Source: Goekera deserti (GTDB lineage: Bacteria; Actinomycetota; Actinomycetes; Mycobacteriales; Geodermatophilaceae). From it: DNA of 64,000 bases. The stretch spans positions 355,717-419,716 of the forward strand of contig NZ_JAAGWK010000010.1 in NCBI RefSeq assembly GCF_010685995.1. The letters are read 5' to 3'. Shown here one piece after another: positions 46,483 to 56,360 of the stretch (the stretch's first letter is position 1; each line of letters opens with the position of its first letter). Under the pieces are notes generated by a model. It ran no database searches, was not told the origin of the DNA, and was given only the letters and a program-made list of their open reading frames with translations. Both the position numbers and the translations under genes were made by a program.

Positions 46483-47825
46483 CCGGACCCCTGGTGAGCA
46501 TCCTGGTGCCCACCTACAACGGCTCGCGGTTCATCGGCGAGACCCTGCGGTCGGCGCTGAAGCAGAGCCACCGCAACATCGAGGTCGTCGTCGCCGACGA
46601 CGCCTCCACCGACGGCACGCCCGGGATCGTCGAGGCCATCGCAGCGACGGACCGACGAGTGCGGCTGATCCGGCACGAGCGGAACACGGGCGCCTTCCGC
46701 AACCCGGTGTCCGCCCTGGAGCAGTCCCGAGGCCAGTTCGTCAAGTTCCTGTTGCACGACGACCTGCTCGCCCCCGGGTGCGTCGAGCGGCTGATGAAGG
46801 GACTCCGGTCGCCCAGCGTCACGCTGGCCTTCTCCCACCGGGCCGCCATCGACGAGACGGGCGCGCCGGTCGAGGGCTCGGACACCGCGCCGATGACCGC
46901 GACCGCCGGTGTGCTGCCGGGGCGGGACATCGGCAACCACGCGCTCATGAACCTCGTCAACCCGGTCGGCGAGCTCACCACCGCCATGTTCCGGCGCTCC
47001 GACGTCGACCTGACCTGGCTGTGGCAGGTCGACGGCCGGCGGTTGGAGCTGCTCGGCGACCTCGCCCTGTGGCTGCGGCTGCTGTCCCGCGGCGACGCCT
47101 TCTACGAACCCCGGCCGCTCAGCTCCTTCCGGGAACACCCCGGCCAGCAGTCCCAGCGGGAACGGCTCCAGACGCGGGGCACGCGCGACTGGCCGCGACT
47201 GATCGACTGGGGTCGCCGCAACGGGTTCCTCACCCAGCCCGGCCAGGAGCTGCGAGCGCAGTCCAACGCCCTGGCGAGCGCAGCGGTGCTGCACAACGTG
47301 CACCTCGCCTCGCAGCACAGCGCTGCCGTCCTGGATGCCGTGTGGTTGTCGGCCGCTCGGCTGCTGGAACTGCGCACCGGCGCGACGGCCGACGACGACG
47401 TCCCCCTGACCGACCGGGCGCACGCCCCGGAGGCGGTGGACCGGCTGCGGCAGGAGGTGCACGCGTGGGCTCCGCCGAGGAGCAGCGCCCTCGCGGCCCC
47501 CCGCACCGATGCAGCAGAGGTCGCGGCCACGGTCGCGGCCTTCCGGGACGTGCAGGCCCACGGGGCTGCCCTGCGATTCGTCCTGGTCGTCCCACCCGAG
47601 GAGCTCGAGGCGATGATCCCGCTTGCCGAGGCCGCCCTCGCCGCGGGCCCCGACCTGGACGTCGAGCTGCGCGACGAGCTCGACCCGCCGAGCCTGCTGG
47701 ACGACGACGTGCTCGCCGTGGTCCCCCGGGGGAGGACCTGGGACGACGGTCGCGCCGGCGCCGTCTGGAGCTTCGACCCGGTGCGCGTGCCCGACGCCCA
47801 CCTGCCCGGGGACACCCGGACCTGA
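46479..47825 (+). CDS. Family 2 glycosyltransferase
   Basis: A 448-residue enzyme. The GT-A domain begins at once: VSILVPTYNGSRFIGETLRS, ADDASTDGTPGIVEAI and the metal-binding KFLLHDDLLAPGCVERLMKG. The last ~200 residues are a helical region and a small alpha/beta part (FVLVVPPEELEAMIPLAEA) not typical of the core fold. It likely transfers the sugar made by the two preceding genes to a polysaccharide, lipid carrier or protein. It has no membrane helices and is coupled to the aminotransferase gene. Confidence 0.88.
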   Translation: MTGPLVSILVPTYNGSRFIGETLRSALKQSHRNIEVVVADDASTDGTPGIVEAIAATDRRVRLIRHERNTGAFRNPVSALEQSRGQFVKFLLHDDLLAPGCVERLMKGLRSPSVTLAFSHRAAIDETGAPVEGSDTAPMTATAGVLPGRDIGNHALMNLVNPVGELTTAMFRRSDVDLTWLWQVDGRRLELLGDLALWLRLLSRGDAFYEPRPLSSFREHPGQQSQRERLQTRGTRDWPRLIDWGRRNGFLTQPGQELRAQSNALASAAVLHNVHLASQHSAAVLDAVWLSAARLLELRTGATADDDVPLTDRAHAPEAVDRLRQEVHAWAPPRSSALAAPRTDAAEVAATVAAFRDVQAHGAALRFVLVVPPEELEAMIPLAEAALAAGPDLDVELRDELDPPSLLDDDVLAVVPRGRTWDDGRAGAVWSFDPVRVPDAHLPGDTRT

Positions 47826-47840
47826 GTAGCGTTCCGCAGG

Positions 47841-49130
<1,290 letters not shown>

Positions 49131-49138
49131 CCCACCCG

Positions 49139-49176
49139 CCGAGGCCTTGTCGTCCACCCGGACGGCGGGGCCTCGG
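49139..49176 (+). terminator. Probable gltA terminator
   Basis: CCGAGGCC (49139-49146) pairs with GGCCTCGG (49169-49176), and an inner GTCC-ACCC-GGAC hairpin lies inside the loop. It begins nine bases after the gltA stop. Confidence 0.6.
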
Positions 49177-49265
49177 TGCGTGTGCGGGGAGGGCACCGGG
49201 TGCCACGCCGCAGTCGGGGCCCTACGGTGATCGCACCGACGATCATCGAGACAGGAGCGCGCGAC

Positions 49266-49460
49266 ATGGACGCGACGTCCAGCGGGGACGCGCTGGTGAT
49301 GCCACCGATCCCCTTGGCCAGCGGGACGGTGGTCGTCGACGACGACGGCCTGGAGGTCGCGATCGCCGCGATCACGGTGCTCGTCGAGACGGTCGACGGC
49401 CGCGAGGAGCGCATCGGGCTGGTACAGCGCAACGGTGCCTGGTGGGCGCCGCCCGACTGA
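49266..49460 (+). CDS. Small hypothetical protein (64 aa)
   Basis: A 64-residue soluble protein. AGGAG lies at good spacing before the ATG. The sequence suggests a small beta-rich domain (GTVVVDDDGLEVAIAAITVL, then RIGLVQRNGAWWAPPD). No family is recognised. It is a single gene between citrate synthase and the cell-wall peptidase. Confidence 0.55.
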   Translation: MDATSSGDALVMPPIPLASGTVVVDDDGLEVAIAAITVLVETVDGREERIGLVQRNGAWWAPPD

Positions 49461-49635
49461 CCCGCCACCCCCTGGACCGGTGAGGTCCTCCCCCGCGACT
49501 CACCCCCAGGGGTGAACCCGATCGGCTGACCAGCCCCCGGGACTCCAGCCACCCGCACCGCGACCCGATGTCAGGCCCACGAGCTCCGCTGCCCACCGGC
49601 AGCACGAGCAGGCCGAGGACACCGGGGGGACAGCT

Positions 49636-51669
49636 GTGGCTGCGTCGCGCGCCGCGGGTCAGCCGACCCCACGCCCGTCGGGTGGCACCGCCGCCCGGCC
49701 GGCCGCTCGCACCACCGTGGCACGCCCGCCCGCCGCGGGCACGTCGACACGCCCGTCCGCCGCAGGTGCCGGCCGCGCAGCTCCGGCCCGCCCCGCGTCG
49801 GCCGCCCGTCCCGCGTCGGCCGCCCGCCCCGGTGCCGGCCGCGCCGGAGCTCCCCCGGCCCGCCGTCCCGCCGGCCGGCCGGCCGGCCGTCCCGCGGCCC
49901 GCCGGAAGCCCCGGCCGTCGGCCTGGCGCCGCCGGCTCGCCGCGCCCGCCGGCCGCTGGCGGGTCCGGCTGCAGCTGGTCACCGCCGTGACGCTGTGCCT
50001 GCTGACCGCGCTGGCGTACGCCCCGTCCGACCAGGCCGCGCCGGTGGCGGCCAGCGTGCCCCCGATGGACCTCACCGGGCAGGCCGTCGCCGTGCAGGCC
50101 GACCTCGCCGGCTCCGCCGACCGCTACCGGCAGCAGGTGCAGACCGCCACCGACCTCGGCGTGCAGCTGGGCCTGGCCCAGGACGCCGTCCGTGAGGCGG
50201 GTGCACGCCTGGAGACCGAGCGCGCCGTCCTCGGTGCGTACGCGGCCGAGCTGTACCGCACCCCGGCCGGCGCCCGCTCCCCCGGCACGCTGGTGTCCCT
50301 GGACGACCCGGCGACCACGGTGAGCGTGCTGCACGCCCAGACCCTGACCGACCTGCGCACCGAGGACCGTGACCGGCAGGTCGCCGTCGTCGAGCTCGCG
50401 AGCGCCGAGGTCGACCGCCGACTGCAGGCGGTGTCGGTGATCGAGAGCCGGATCGCCACCGCGCAGCAGGCGGCCGAGGCCACCCTCGCCGCCTCCCGCG
50501 CCCGCACCGCAGAGCTGGACGCCGGTGTGGCCGCGCAGCTCGCGGTGCTCGGCGGCATCCCGGACGCCGGCGCGCAGGCAACCGCCGACCAGGCGGCCCT
50601 GGCCGCCTGGCAGGGGTACCTCGCCCGGCTGCACGCCGCCGGGGTCGTGCCACCGGCCGCCGCCCGCCTCGCCGACCCGTCCGCGCTGCCCGGCGGCCTG
50701 TCCCCCGTGCTCGACGCTGCCGGCGACCCGGTGCCCGGCGTGGCGACGGCGATCGTCGGCGGGCGGCCCGAGACGCTGCTGTCCAGCGAGACCGTCGCCG
50801 CGGTGAGCACCGCCTTCTCCCAGCTGGGCCGCGGCTACGCCCCCGGGCGCGCCGGACCGGACGCCTACAGCTGCGGCGGGTTCACCTCCACCGTGTGGAG
50901 CCAGGCCGGCTACAGCGTGCCGGTCGGCGTCGGCGACCAGTGGACCGGCGGCGCCGCGGTGCCCACCGGCACCCTGCAGGTCGGCGATCTGGTCTTCTCC
51001 GCCGACCCGAGCGGCCGCTGGGCCGACGTCGGCATCTGGCTCGCACCCGGCACGGTCATCGGTGCCTCGGCCGCCACGCAGCAGGTCGGCGTCCGGACGC
51101 TGGTGGACGGTCCGACCGCCGCCGTGCGGGTCACCCTCGGCCCGGCCGGGTCACCGAACCCGGCGCCCGAGCTCGGCCCCGGCCCGCAGACCGAGTGCGG
51201 TGCCGCGGTGCCGGTGCCCGGCCCGGTCGAGCCCGCCTGGGGCGGGTACAGCAACGGCCAGATCCCGCCGGCCGAGCTGTGCCCGATCAGCGACGTGCAC
51301 CGGCTGCGCTGCGACGCGGCCGCCGCCTACACCTCGCTGTCCGCGGCCTACCAGGCCTGGTTCGGTGCGCCGCTGTGCGTCACCGACTCCTACCGCTCCT
51401 ACGCCGCCCAGGTCGAGGCGCACGTCCGCAAGCCGGCGATGACCGCGGCGCCGGGCACCTCCAACCACGGCTGGGCGCTGGCCGTGGACCTCTGCGGCGG
51501 CATCAACGACTCGCAGTTCGACTCCCCGCAGTACCTCTGGATGCTGGCCAACGCGCCCCGGTTCGGCTGGTTCAACCCGGAGTGGGCCCAGCTCGGCCCG
51601 GCCGGTGAGAAGGCCGAGCCGTGGCACTGGGAATTCGGCCTGCTGCTCGACGACCCGTCGCTGCGCTGA
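49636..51669 (+). CDS. Peptidoglycan peptidase with degenerate NlpC/P60 and VanY (D,D-carboxypeptidase) domains
   Basis: A 677-residue envelope protein. An Ala/Pro/Arg-rich cytoplasmic tail (1-100), one membrane helix (about 112-132) and a coiled coil (about 145-300) precede an NlpC/P60-like domain with Cys413 in AYSCGGFTSTVW. The position of the catalytic His is Asp464 (RWADVGIWLAP), so this domain is probably inactive. The C-terminal VanY domain looks active: zinc ligands His611 and Asp618 in TSNHGWALAVDLC and His664 in EPWHWEF. It should trim cell-wall peptides. Next to flagellar genes, it may open the wall for the flagellum. GGGGGAC precedes the GTG. Confidence 0.85.
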   Translation: MAASRAAGQPTPRPSGGTAARPAARTTVARPPAAGTSTRPSAAGAGRAAPARPASAARPASAARPGAGRAGAPPARRPAGRPAGRPAARRKPRPSAWRRRLAAPAGRWRVRLQLVTAVTLCLLTALAYAPSDQAAPVAASVPPMDLTGQAVAVQADLAGSADRYRQQVQTATDLGVQLGLAQDAVREAGARLETERAVLGAYAAELYRTPAGARSPGTLVSLDDPATTVSVLHAQTLTDLRTEDRDRQVAVVELASAEVDRRLQAVSVIESRIATAQQAAEATLAASRARTAELDAGVAAQLAVLGGIPDAGAQATADQAALAAWQGYLARLHAAGVVPPAAARLADPSALPGGLSPVLDAAGDPVPGVATAIVGGRPETLLSSETVAAVSTAFSQLGRGYAPGRAGPDAYSCGGFTSTVWSQAGYSVPVGVGDQWTGGAAVPTGTLQVGDLVFSADPSGRWADVGIWLAPGTVIGASAATQQVGVRTLVDGPTAAVRVTLGPAGSPNPAPELGPGPQTECGAAVPVPGPVEPAWGGYSNGQIPPAELCPISDVHRLRCDAAAAYTSLSAAYQAWFGAPLCVTDSYRSYAAQVEAHVRKPAMTAAPGTSNHGWALAVDLCGGINDSQFDSPQYLWMLANAPRFGWFNPEWAQLGPAGEKAEPWHWEFGLLLDDPSLR

Positions 51670-51699
51670 CCCCACGGCCCCGCCCTCCGACCACCGACG

Positions 51700-51791
51700 G
51701 CCACGATGGCCATCACTCCGCCGCCAAGATGGCCATCACTGCGTCGCCACGATGGCCATTGTGGCGGCGCCAAGATGGCCATTACTGCGGA
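51700..51791. repeat. Four 23-bp tandem repeats (iteron-like)
   Basis: Units start at 51700, 51723, 51746 and 51769. All share GCCAMGATGGCCAT (M alternating C, A, C, A) with the palindrome ATGGCCAT; the last 9 bases vary. The array fills the junction of two convergent genes. Regular 23-base spacing places the palindromes about two helical turns apart. Confidence 0.9.
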
Positions 51792-51813
51792 GAGGGGGCG
51801 GAGGGGTCCGCCT

Positions 51814-52575
51814 TCAGGCCCAGGGGAGGTCGGCGAGCTCGCTCCACGGCAGCATGACCGAGTGTTCCGGGGTCTCCTCGGTGAGCCGGCGGGCGATGCT
51901 GGGGGCCGCGACGACGACCGGCCGGCCGGGGCTCACCACGACCAGGGCGTTACGGGTGTCCAGGCCGGCGCCGGCGGCGTCCCGGCGCATGCGGGCCGGG
52001 TCGACCAGCCCCGCGGTGCCGAGCAGCGGGGTGTCCCCGTTCCACCAGACGGCGATCGGCCCGTCCACGCCGAAGTCCAGCGGCACCTCGAAGGCGCGGC
52101 CCAGGGCGGCCGAGCGGGTGCGGTGCACCGCACTCGGGTCCACCCCGGGGGACGGCTCCCACGGCAGCGCCTGCTGCCCGCGCACCGCCACGACGGTCCA
52201 GCCCACCCGGGTCTGCCCGGCGTCGCACCAGTCGAGCACCGCGGTGCCGGCGGCGGCGGCCACGCCGTCCGGGACGGGGCGGCGGTCGACCCACAGGCGC
52301 AGCGCCGCGGCGATGCCCTCGGCGGTGGGCAGCACCCGCGCGCAGGTCATCTCGTCGGCCAGGTCGGCGACGGCCACCACGGCCGACCGCTCCTCCTCCT
52401 CGACGAGCAGCAGCGGGTCGCCGTCGCCGTGGTCGACCAGCACCACGCGCAGGCCGGGTGCGGCCAGCGACGGCAGCACGGCGCGCGCCACGTCGAGCAG
52501 CGCACCGGCCCCGACCGCACCGCGGCGCAGCCGGCGGGCCAGGCCCCCTGACATCGGCAGCGGACCGACGGTCAC
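51814..52575 (-). CDS. Hypothetical protein in the flagellar region (253 aa)
   Basis: A soluble 253-residue protein of no recognised family. Two halves can be seen: an N-terminal part with GLRVVLVDHGDGDPLLLVEE and a C-terminal part with GPIAVWWNGDTPLLGTAGLV and ALVVVSPGRPVVVAAPS, suggesting repeated alpha/beta units. Cysteines are few. It overlaps the next upstream small gene by four bases, so the two are co-translated. Its place between a wall peptidase and a sigma-like gene suggests a motility or envelope role, but this is inference. Confidence 0.65.
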   Translation of the reverse strand: MTVGPLPMSGGLARRLRRGAVGAGALLDVARAVLPSLAAPGLRVVLVDHGDGDPLLLVEEEERSAVVAVADLADEMTCARVLPTAEGIAAALRLWVDRRPVPDGVAAAAGTAVLDWCDAGQTRVGWTVVAVRGQQALPWEPSPGVDPSAVHRTRSAALGRAFEVPLDFGVDGPIAVWWNGDTPLLGTAGLVDPARMRRDAAGAGLDTRNALVVVSPGRPVVVAAPSIARRLTEETPEHSVMLPWSELADLPWA

Positions 52576-52916
52576 CGGACCCCCGCCGACGTGGTCAGGC
52601 CGGCGCGCAGCGACTCGGGCAGGTCCGCGAGGCCCAGCACGCTGGCCAGCTCCCCGGCGCTCAGCCGCACGGGGACGACGTCCCCGGCCAGGCCCACGGC
52701 CCGGCGCACCCGGTCACCCGACTCGGGCCACACCATGTCCCGGGCACCGGCCACCTGGAGCTCGGTGAGCACGTCCTCCAGCTGGACGGCGTCCACGGGG
52801 TGCAGCTCACCGCCGTCCAGCGCCGAGCGCAGCGACGCCCCGAGGGCGTGCCGGGCGGCGGCGTCCATCCAGTGCGGCAGCCGGACGACGAGGCGTCCGG
52901 GTGGCGGGCGGGTCAT
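52572..52916 (-). CDS. Hypothetical protein (114 aa), coupled to the 253-aa gene
   Basis: A 114-residue soluble protein: GRLVVRLPHWMDAAARHALG near the start, a central acidic helix (VDAVQLEDVLTELQVAGAR) and SAGELASVLGLADLPESLRA near the end. No family is recognised. It starts at 52916 (MTRPPPGR) and shares four bases with the following gene. It probably forms a two-gene unit with that gene, downstream of the sigma-like gene. Confidence 0.6.
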   Translation of the reverse strand: MTRPPPGRLVVRLPHWMDAAARHALGASLRSALDGGELHPVDAVQLEDVLTELQVAGARDMVWPESGDRVRRAVGLAGDVVPVRLSAGELASVLGLADLPESLRAGLTTSAGVR

Positions 52917-53036
52917 CGGGCGTCCGCCGTACCGGCGCACACGTCCGCGTGGGCGCCGGACGACGTCCGGGTCGCGGTTCTCACTGCCAGGGTCACACCT
53001 GTGGTATCGGCAGTGGGACCCCGCCACCGGGCACGC

Positions 53037-54212
53037 TCAGCCGGCGAGTTCCTCCAGGCGGGAGCGCATGGCCACCTGCACCCGGTCGGCGTGCACGTTC
53101 ATGTTGCGCACCGAGGTGGTCAGCTCTGCGGCCAGCTGGGTCTTGGTCTTGCCCGCCCAGGTGGTCTCGTACCAGGTGACCCAGCCCAGCACGTTGGGCA
53201 GGCTGGCGCGCTGGTCCTTGCGCACGGTGGGGTCGGGGGCGCAGGCGGCCGTCAGCGCGTGCGACAGCAGGGTCTGCTCCGCCTCGCCCAGGATGTCGTC
53301 GGAGGCCTGCGCACGGTCGGGCATCAGCCCCTCGGTCATCTCCGGGGCGGCGTCCAGCGACTGCAGGTTCCGCAGGCCGGTCAGCGTGGCCACGGTCTGC
53401 GCGTTGCGCCGCAGCGCGTCCACGCTCTGCCCGGTGAACGCGGCGAGCTCCCGCTCGCTGGGGCGGCGCTGGTGCTCGGTGATGAAGGCGGCGATGGCCT
53501 TCTGCTGCTTGTTCTCCGTGTCGGTGGCGGTACGGCCGTAGGCGCTGCGGCCGAGGTCGTGCACCCACTTGGACAGCTGGGTGGCCAGGAACGCGCCGAA
53601 CGGCACGCCCTTGCCCTCGTCGTAGACGCCGACGGCCTTGAGGATCCACTCGTAGACCTGCTGGCCGATGTCGTCGCTGTCGGGCAGGTGCAGCCGGATG
53701 GTGCTCATGTTGCGCTGCAGTCGCTTCAGGCTGATCGGCCCGTAGTGCCGGCAGAGGTCCTCGAGGAAGGCCGGCGGCAGGTCGCGCGGCTGGCGCCGGC
53801 GGACGTCGGGCTCGGGCCGCAGCCCGATGGTGCGCCGGCCGTGCACCGCGCACCAGGAGCGGACCAGCTCGGCCAGCAGCCGGGCCTGGCCGGGTGCGCC
53901 GTCGACGCGGTAGAGGCCGTCGCCCTCGTCGTAGGTGACGGTGACCCCGGCGGGCAGCTCGGCGCGGAACGCAGCCAGCGGCAGCTCGTGGTCGACCCGG
54001 AAGTGCACGCGGTCCAGCGTGGTGATGGGGGCAAGCGCCCATCCCTCGTCCTCGGTCAGGCCGCCGAAGCGCAGCGGGCCGCGGGCGAACGCCTCACCCT
54101 GGGCGCGGGCCCGGGGAGCGTTCGACCGGCGCAGCCCGGCGGGGGCGGTGGAGGCGGGGACGGCGCGCAGCCCGGTGGGCGCGCTCTCGGGGTTCTGGGT
54201 GCTGACGGACAC
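53037..54212 (-). CDS. Sigma-70 family-like protein with N-terminal extension
   Basis: A 391-residue protein. Residues 1 to about 165 are an extension of unknown fold (LDRVHFRVDHELPLAAFRAE). Sigma region 2 is then recognisable: DSDDIGQQVYEWILKAVGVY, then DEGKGVPFGAFLATQLSKWV. A region 3-like helix bundle follows (FITEHQRRPSERELAAFTGQ), and a possible region 4 helix-turn-helix near the end (KTKTQLAAELTTSVRNMNVH). It is not the FliA-type factor, which is encoded 4 kb away. GAGGAG precedes the GTG at 54212. Whether it is an active sigma factor or a derived DNA-binding protein is open. Confidence 0.65.
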   Translation of the reverse strand: MSVSTQNPESAPTGLRAVPASTAPAGLRRSNAPRARAQGEAFARGPLRFGGLTEDEGWALAPITTLDRVHFRVDHELPLAAFRAELPAGVTVTYDEGDGLYRVDGAPGQARLLAELVRSWCAVHGRRTIGLRPEPDVRRRQPRDLPPAFLEDLCRHYGPISLKRLQRNMSTIRLHLPDSDDIGQQVYEWILKAVGVYDEGKGVPFGAFLATQLSKWVHDLGRSAYGRTATDTENKQQKAIAAFITEHQRRPSERELAAFTGQSVDALRRNAQTVATLTGLRNLQSLDAAPEMTEGLMPDRAQASDDILGEAEQTLLSHALTAACAPDPTVRKDQRASLPNVLGWVTWYETTWAGKTKTQLAAELTTSVRNMNVHADRVQVAMRSRLEELAG

Positions 54213-54327
54213 GGGGAGCTCCTCGGGGAAGGGGGAGGTGCGCAGGCACTCGGCGGGCCGCGCGGGACGGTGGGCGGCGGACCGTCGCAGGTCCGCGGTG
54301 CCGGAGCGGGGCTCCGACAGCAACAGG

Positions 54328-54849
54328 TCAGGCGACGGTGCTGAGGTGGTCCCGCACGGCTGCGGTACCGGCCAGGTCGGCGGGCACGGGTGCCCCGCCC
54401 CCTGCTGAGGAGGACAGGGCGTCACCGGCGGCCAGCATGGTGCGGGCGGCACGACGGTCGGCCTCGGACGGCTGGGCGGTGTAGACCGGCATGTGGTCGT
54501 ACAGCGACTCGAACAGCGCGTTGACGAAGGCGTAGGCGGCCTGCGCCTCGGCCCCGAACTTGGCGACCTCGGCCCGCGGGCCCAGGTGCACGCCGAGGGT
54601 CAGCCGGACGACGCGGTCGTCGGAGCTGATCCCCTCCAGGGCGAAGGCCACGGTGTCGTGCTGCCCGGCGATCTCGGCGAGCACGGCCAGGCAGCGTCGA
54701 GCCGCCGAGCGGCGCGGCCGCAACTGGACCCGGACGGTCACCGTGGCGTCGTCGGGGGTCCTGTCCCCGTCCGACGCCACGGTACGGTCGTCGAGCACCT
54801 CGTCCGACCCGTCGGTGCGGGCCGGACCACTGGTTGCACTGAGCTTCAT
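54328..54849 (-). CDS. Hypothetical protein (173 aa) upstream of the sigma-like gene
   Basis: A soluble 173-residue protein. After a charged, disordered N-terminus it shows VTVRVQLRPRRSAARRCLAV, then RVVRLTLGVHLGPRAEVAKF and a helical segment AYAFVNALFESLYDHMPVY. No family is recognised. GGGGAG is well placed before the ATG at 54849; a second ATG at 54867 is less likely. The following sigma-like gene may share its transcript. An A+T-richer region with the dyad CGACTCAAGTCG lies upstream (54851-54970). Confidence 0.55.
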   Translation of the reverse strand: MKLSATSGPARTDGSDEVLDDRTVASDGDRTPDDATVTVRVQLRPRRSAARRCLAVLAEIAGQHDTVAFALEGISSDDRVVRLTLGVHLGPRAEVAKFGAEAQAAYAFVNALFESLYDHMPVYTAQPSEADRRAARTMLAAGDALSSSAGGGAPVPADLAGTAAVRDHLSTVA

Positions 54850-54970
54850 CTGCGTCTCCCCTGCCATCGCGAACACCTGTAAAGGTTCGCGCACAGGGAG
54901 TCACATTGGGAGCTGAACTCGCCGAGTGTCCGTCCGACTCAAGTCGAATGACTTGGCAATAGTTACGAAG

Positions 54971-55303
54971 TCAGCTGGTCACTCGGGCATCAGTTGTCTC
55001 GCTCGTCCCACGGGACACGTCATGACCGGTGTCCACGGCGGTCCGGGGCCCCGACGGGACCAGTTCTTCGGCAGATGCGCGCGGGACGAACGCGGACAGC
55101 GCGCCGGCGACGTCGAAGGCGACCGCGGACGCGAGGGCCTGGACCTCGACGATCTGCTGGTAGACCTCCTCGCGGTGGATGGCGATGGACCGGGGGGCCT
55201 TGAAGCCCAGCCGGACCGTGCCGCCACGCACCTCGATCACGACGACCTCGATGTCGTCGCCGATGCGGATGCTCTCGCCGACGCTGCGGGTGAGGGTGAG
55301 CAT
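54971..55303 (-). CDS. csrA: Carbon storage/flagellin translation regulator CsrA, C-terminally extended
   Basis: A 110-residue RNA-binding protein. The first ~60 residues are the CsrA fold: MLTLTRSVGESIRIGDDIEV and RLGFKAPRSIAIHREEVYQQ. The last ~45 residues (from about FDVAGALSAF) are an extension not found in typical 60-80 residue CsrA. In motile Gram-positive bacteria CsrA blocks flagellin translation by binding GGA in its leader and is freed by FliW. Here the gene follows flgL after a terminator, but no fliW lies between them or elsewhere in the window. AAGGGG precedes the ATG. Confidence 0.92.
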   Translation of the reverse strand: MLTLTRSVGESIRIGDDIEVVVIEVRGGTVRLGFKAPRSIAIHREEVYQQIVEVQALASAVAFDVAGALSAFVPRASAEELVPSGPRTAVDTGHDVSRGTSETTDARVTS

Positions 55304-55394
55304 GGGGTGCCCCTTCCATGGGTGTGGTGCTTCGCCGTCCGTGGCAGTCCCGCGGGGTCGCGGGGTGCGGGCAGTGTGCCTGCCCGTCGTTCTC

Positions 55395-55428
55395 ATCGGC
55401 GGTCCGGTCCCGGGACCGGACCGCCGAT
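55395..55428 (-). terminator. Terminator after flgN-flgK-flgL
   Basis: A perfect 34-base palindrome (17-base arms meeting at 55411/55412) starts seven bases past the flgL stop on the minus strand and separates flgL from csrA. Confidence 0.8.
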
Positions 55429-55435
55429 CAGCGCA

Positions 55436-56356
55436 TCAGCGCAGGTAGTCCAGCAGGGTGGGTTGGATGATCTTCGCGGTCGCGCCGAGGGCCGCGTCGT
55501 AGCCGGTCTGCTGCATGCTCAGCTCCATGATGGCCTTGGCGAGGTCGACGTTCTCGATCTCGGCCAGCTGGTTGGCCAGGGTCAGCGACCGGTCACCGGT
55601 GAGCACGTCGGCGTTCTGGATCCGGTTGGTGCGCGCACCGATGGTCGACTGGGCGGCCGACAGGCGGTCCAGGGCGGTGGTCATGTCGGTGAGCATCGAC
55701 GCGTAGTCCGTCGTCGGGGAGCTCAACCCGGCGGAGAACCGGGCCACCACGGAGAACACGTCCGTGTCGGTCGCGGGGTCCGGTGGGTCGCTGCGGACGC
55801 CGAAGGCCTCCTGCCCGGTGACGTCGATGCGCACGGTCTCGGCGTCGGAGATCCGGCGGGTGACACCCTCGGGCTCGGCCGCGGTGACCGGGCGACCGAC
55901 GAAGTCGCCGGTGGCCGAGTAGGCGGCCTCGCCGCTGGTCGGCCCGCCGAAGATCGGCCGGCCCAGCAGCTTGGTGTTGGCCACCCCGACCAGGCTCTTC
56001 TGCAGCTCGTCGACCTCGGCCTTGATGGCCTGCCGCGCGGAGTCGGACATCGCGCCGCTGTTGTTGGCCTGCACGGCCAGTTCCCGGACCTTGCGGAACT
56101 GGTCGCCGAAGCTCTTCAGCTGCGAGTCGGTCTCGTTCAGCCACGCCTTCCCGTCGGAGACGTTGCGGGCGTACTGGGTCGTGGCCGCCTGCTCGGTGCG
56201 GGTCTGCATCGACTGCAGCGTGCCGGTCGGGGAGTCCGAGGGCTTGTTGATCGTCTTGCCGGAGGAGAGCTGCTGCTGCAGCTTCGCGATGGCCGCGAGG
56301 TTCTGGTTGAGGCCCGCCAGGCTCGTGGTGCTGATGGCGCGCTGGGTGATCCGCAT
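55436..56356 (-). CDS. flgL: Flagellar hook-associated protein 3
   Basis: A 306-residue junction protein between hook and filament. The flagellin-like N-terminal helix (MRITQRAISTTSLAGLNQNL, then LQQQLSSGKTINKPSDSP) and C-terminal helix (LAEIENVDLAKAIMELSMQQ, then TGYDAALGATAKII) are both present, with a short central domain as usual for FlgL. It follows flgK after four bases in the flgN-flgK-flgL operon. Confidence 0.95.
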   Translation of the reverse strand: MRITQRAISTTSLAGLNQNLAAIAKLQQQLSSGKTINKPSDSPTGTLQSMQTRTEQAATTQYARNVSDGKAWLNETDSQLKSFGDQFRKVRELAVQANNSGAMSDSARQAIKAEVDELQKSLVGVANTKLLGRPIFGGPTSGEAAYSATGDFVGRPVTAAEPEGVTRRISDAETVRIDVTGQEAFGVRSDPPDPATDTDVFSVVARFSAGLSSPTTDYASMLTDMTTALDRLSAAQSTIGARTNRIQNADVLTGDRSLTLANQLAEIENVDLAKAIMELSMQQTGYDAALGATAKIIQPTLLDYLR

Positions 56357-56360
56357 CAGG

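Noticed and set aside
51700..51791. Possible CRISPR array
   Set aside because: The 23-bp units are contiguous with no spacers and no cas genes; it is a simple tandem repeat.
55393..55419. GCCGATGA upstream of csrA on the minus strand as a FliA -10 box
   Set aside because: It is part of the perfect terminator palindrome and has no TCAA-like -35 at 15-16 bases.
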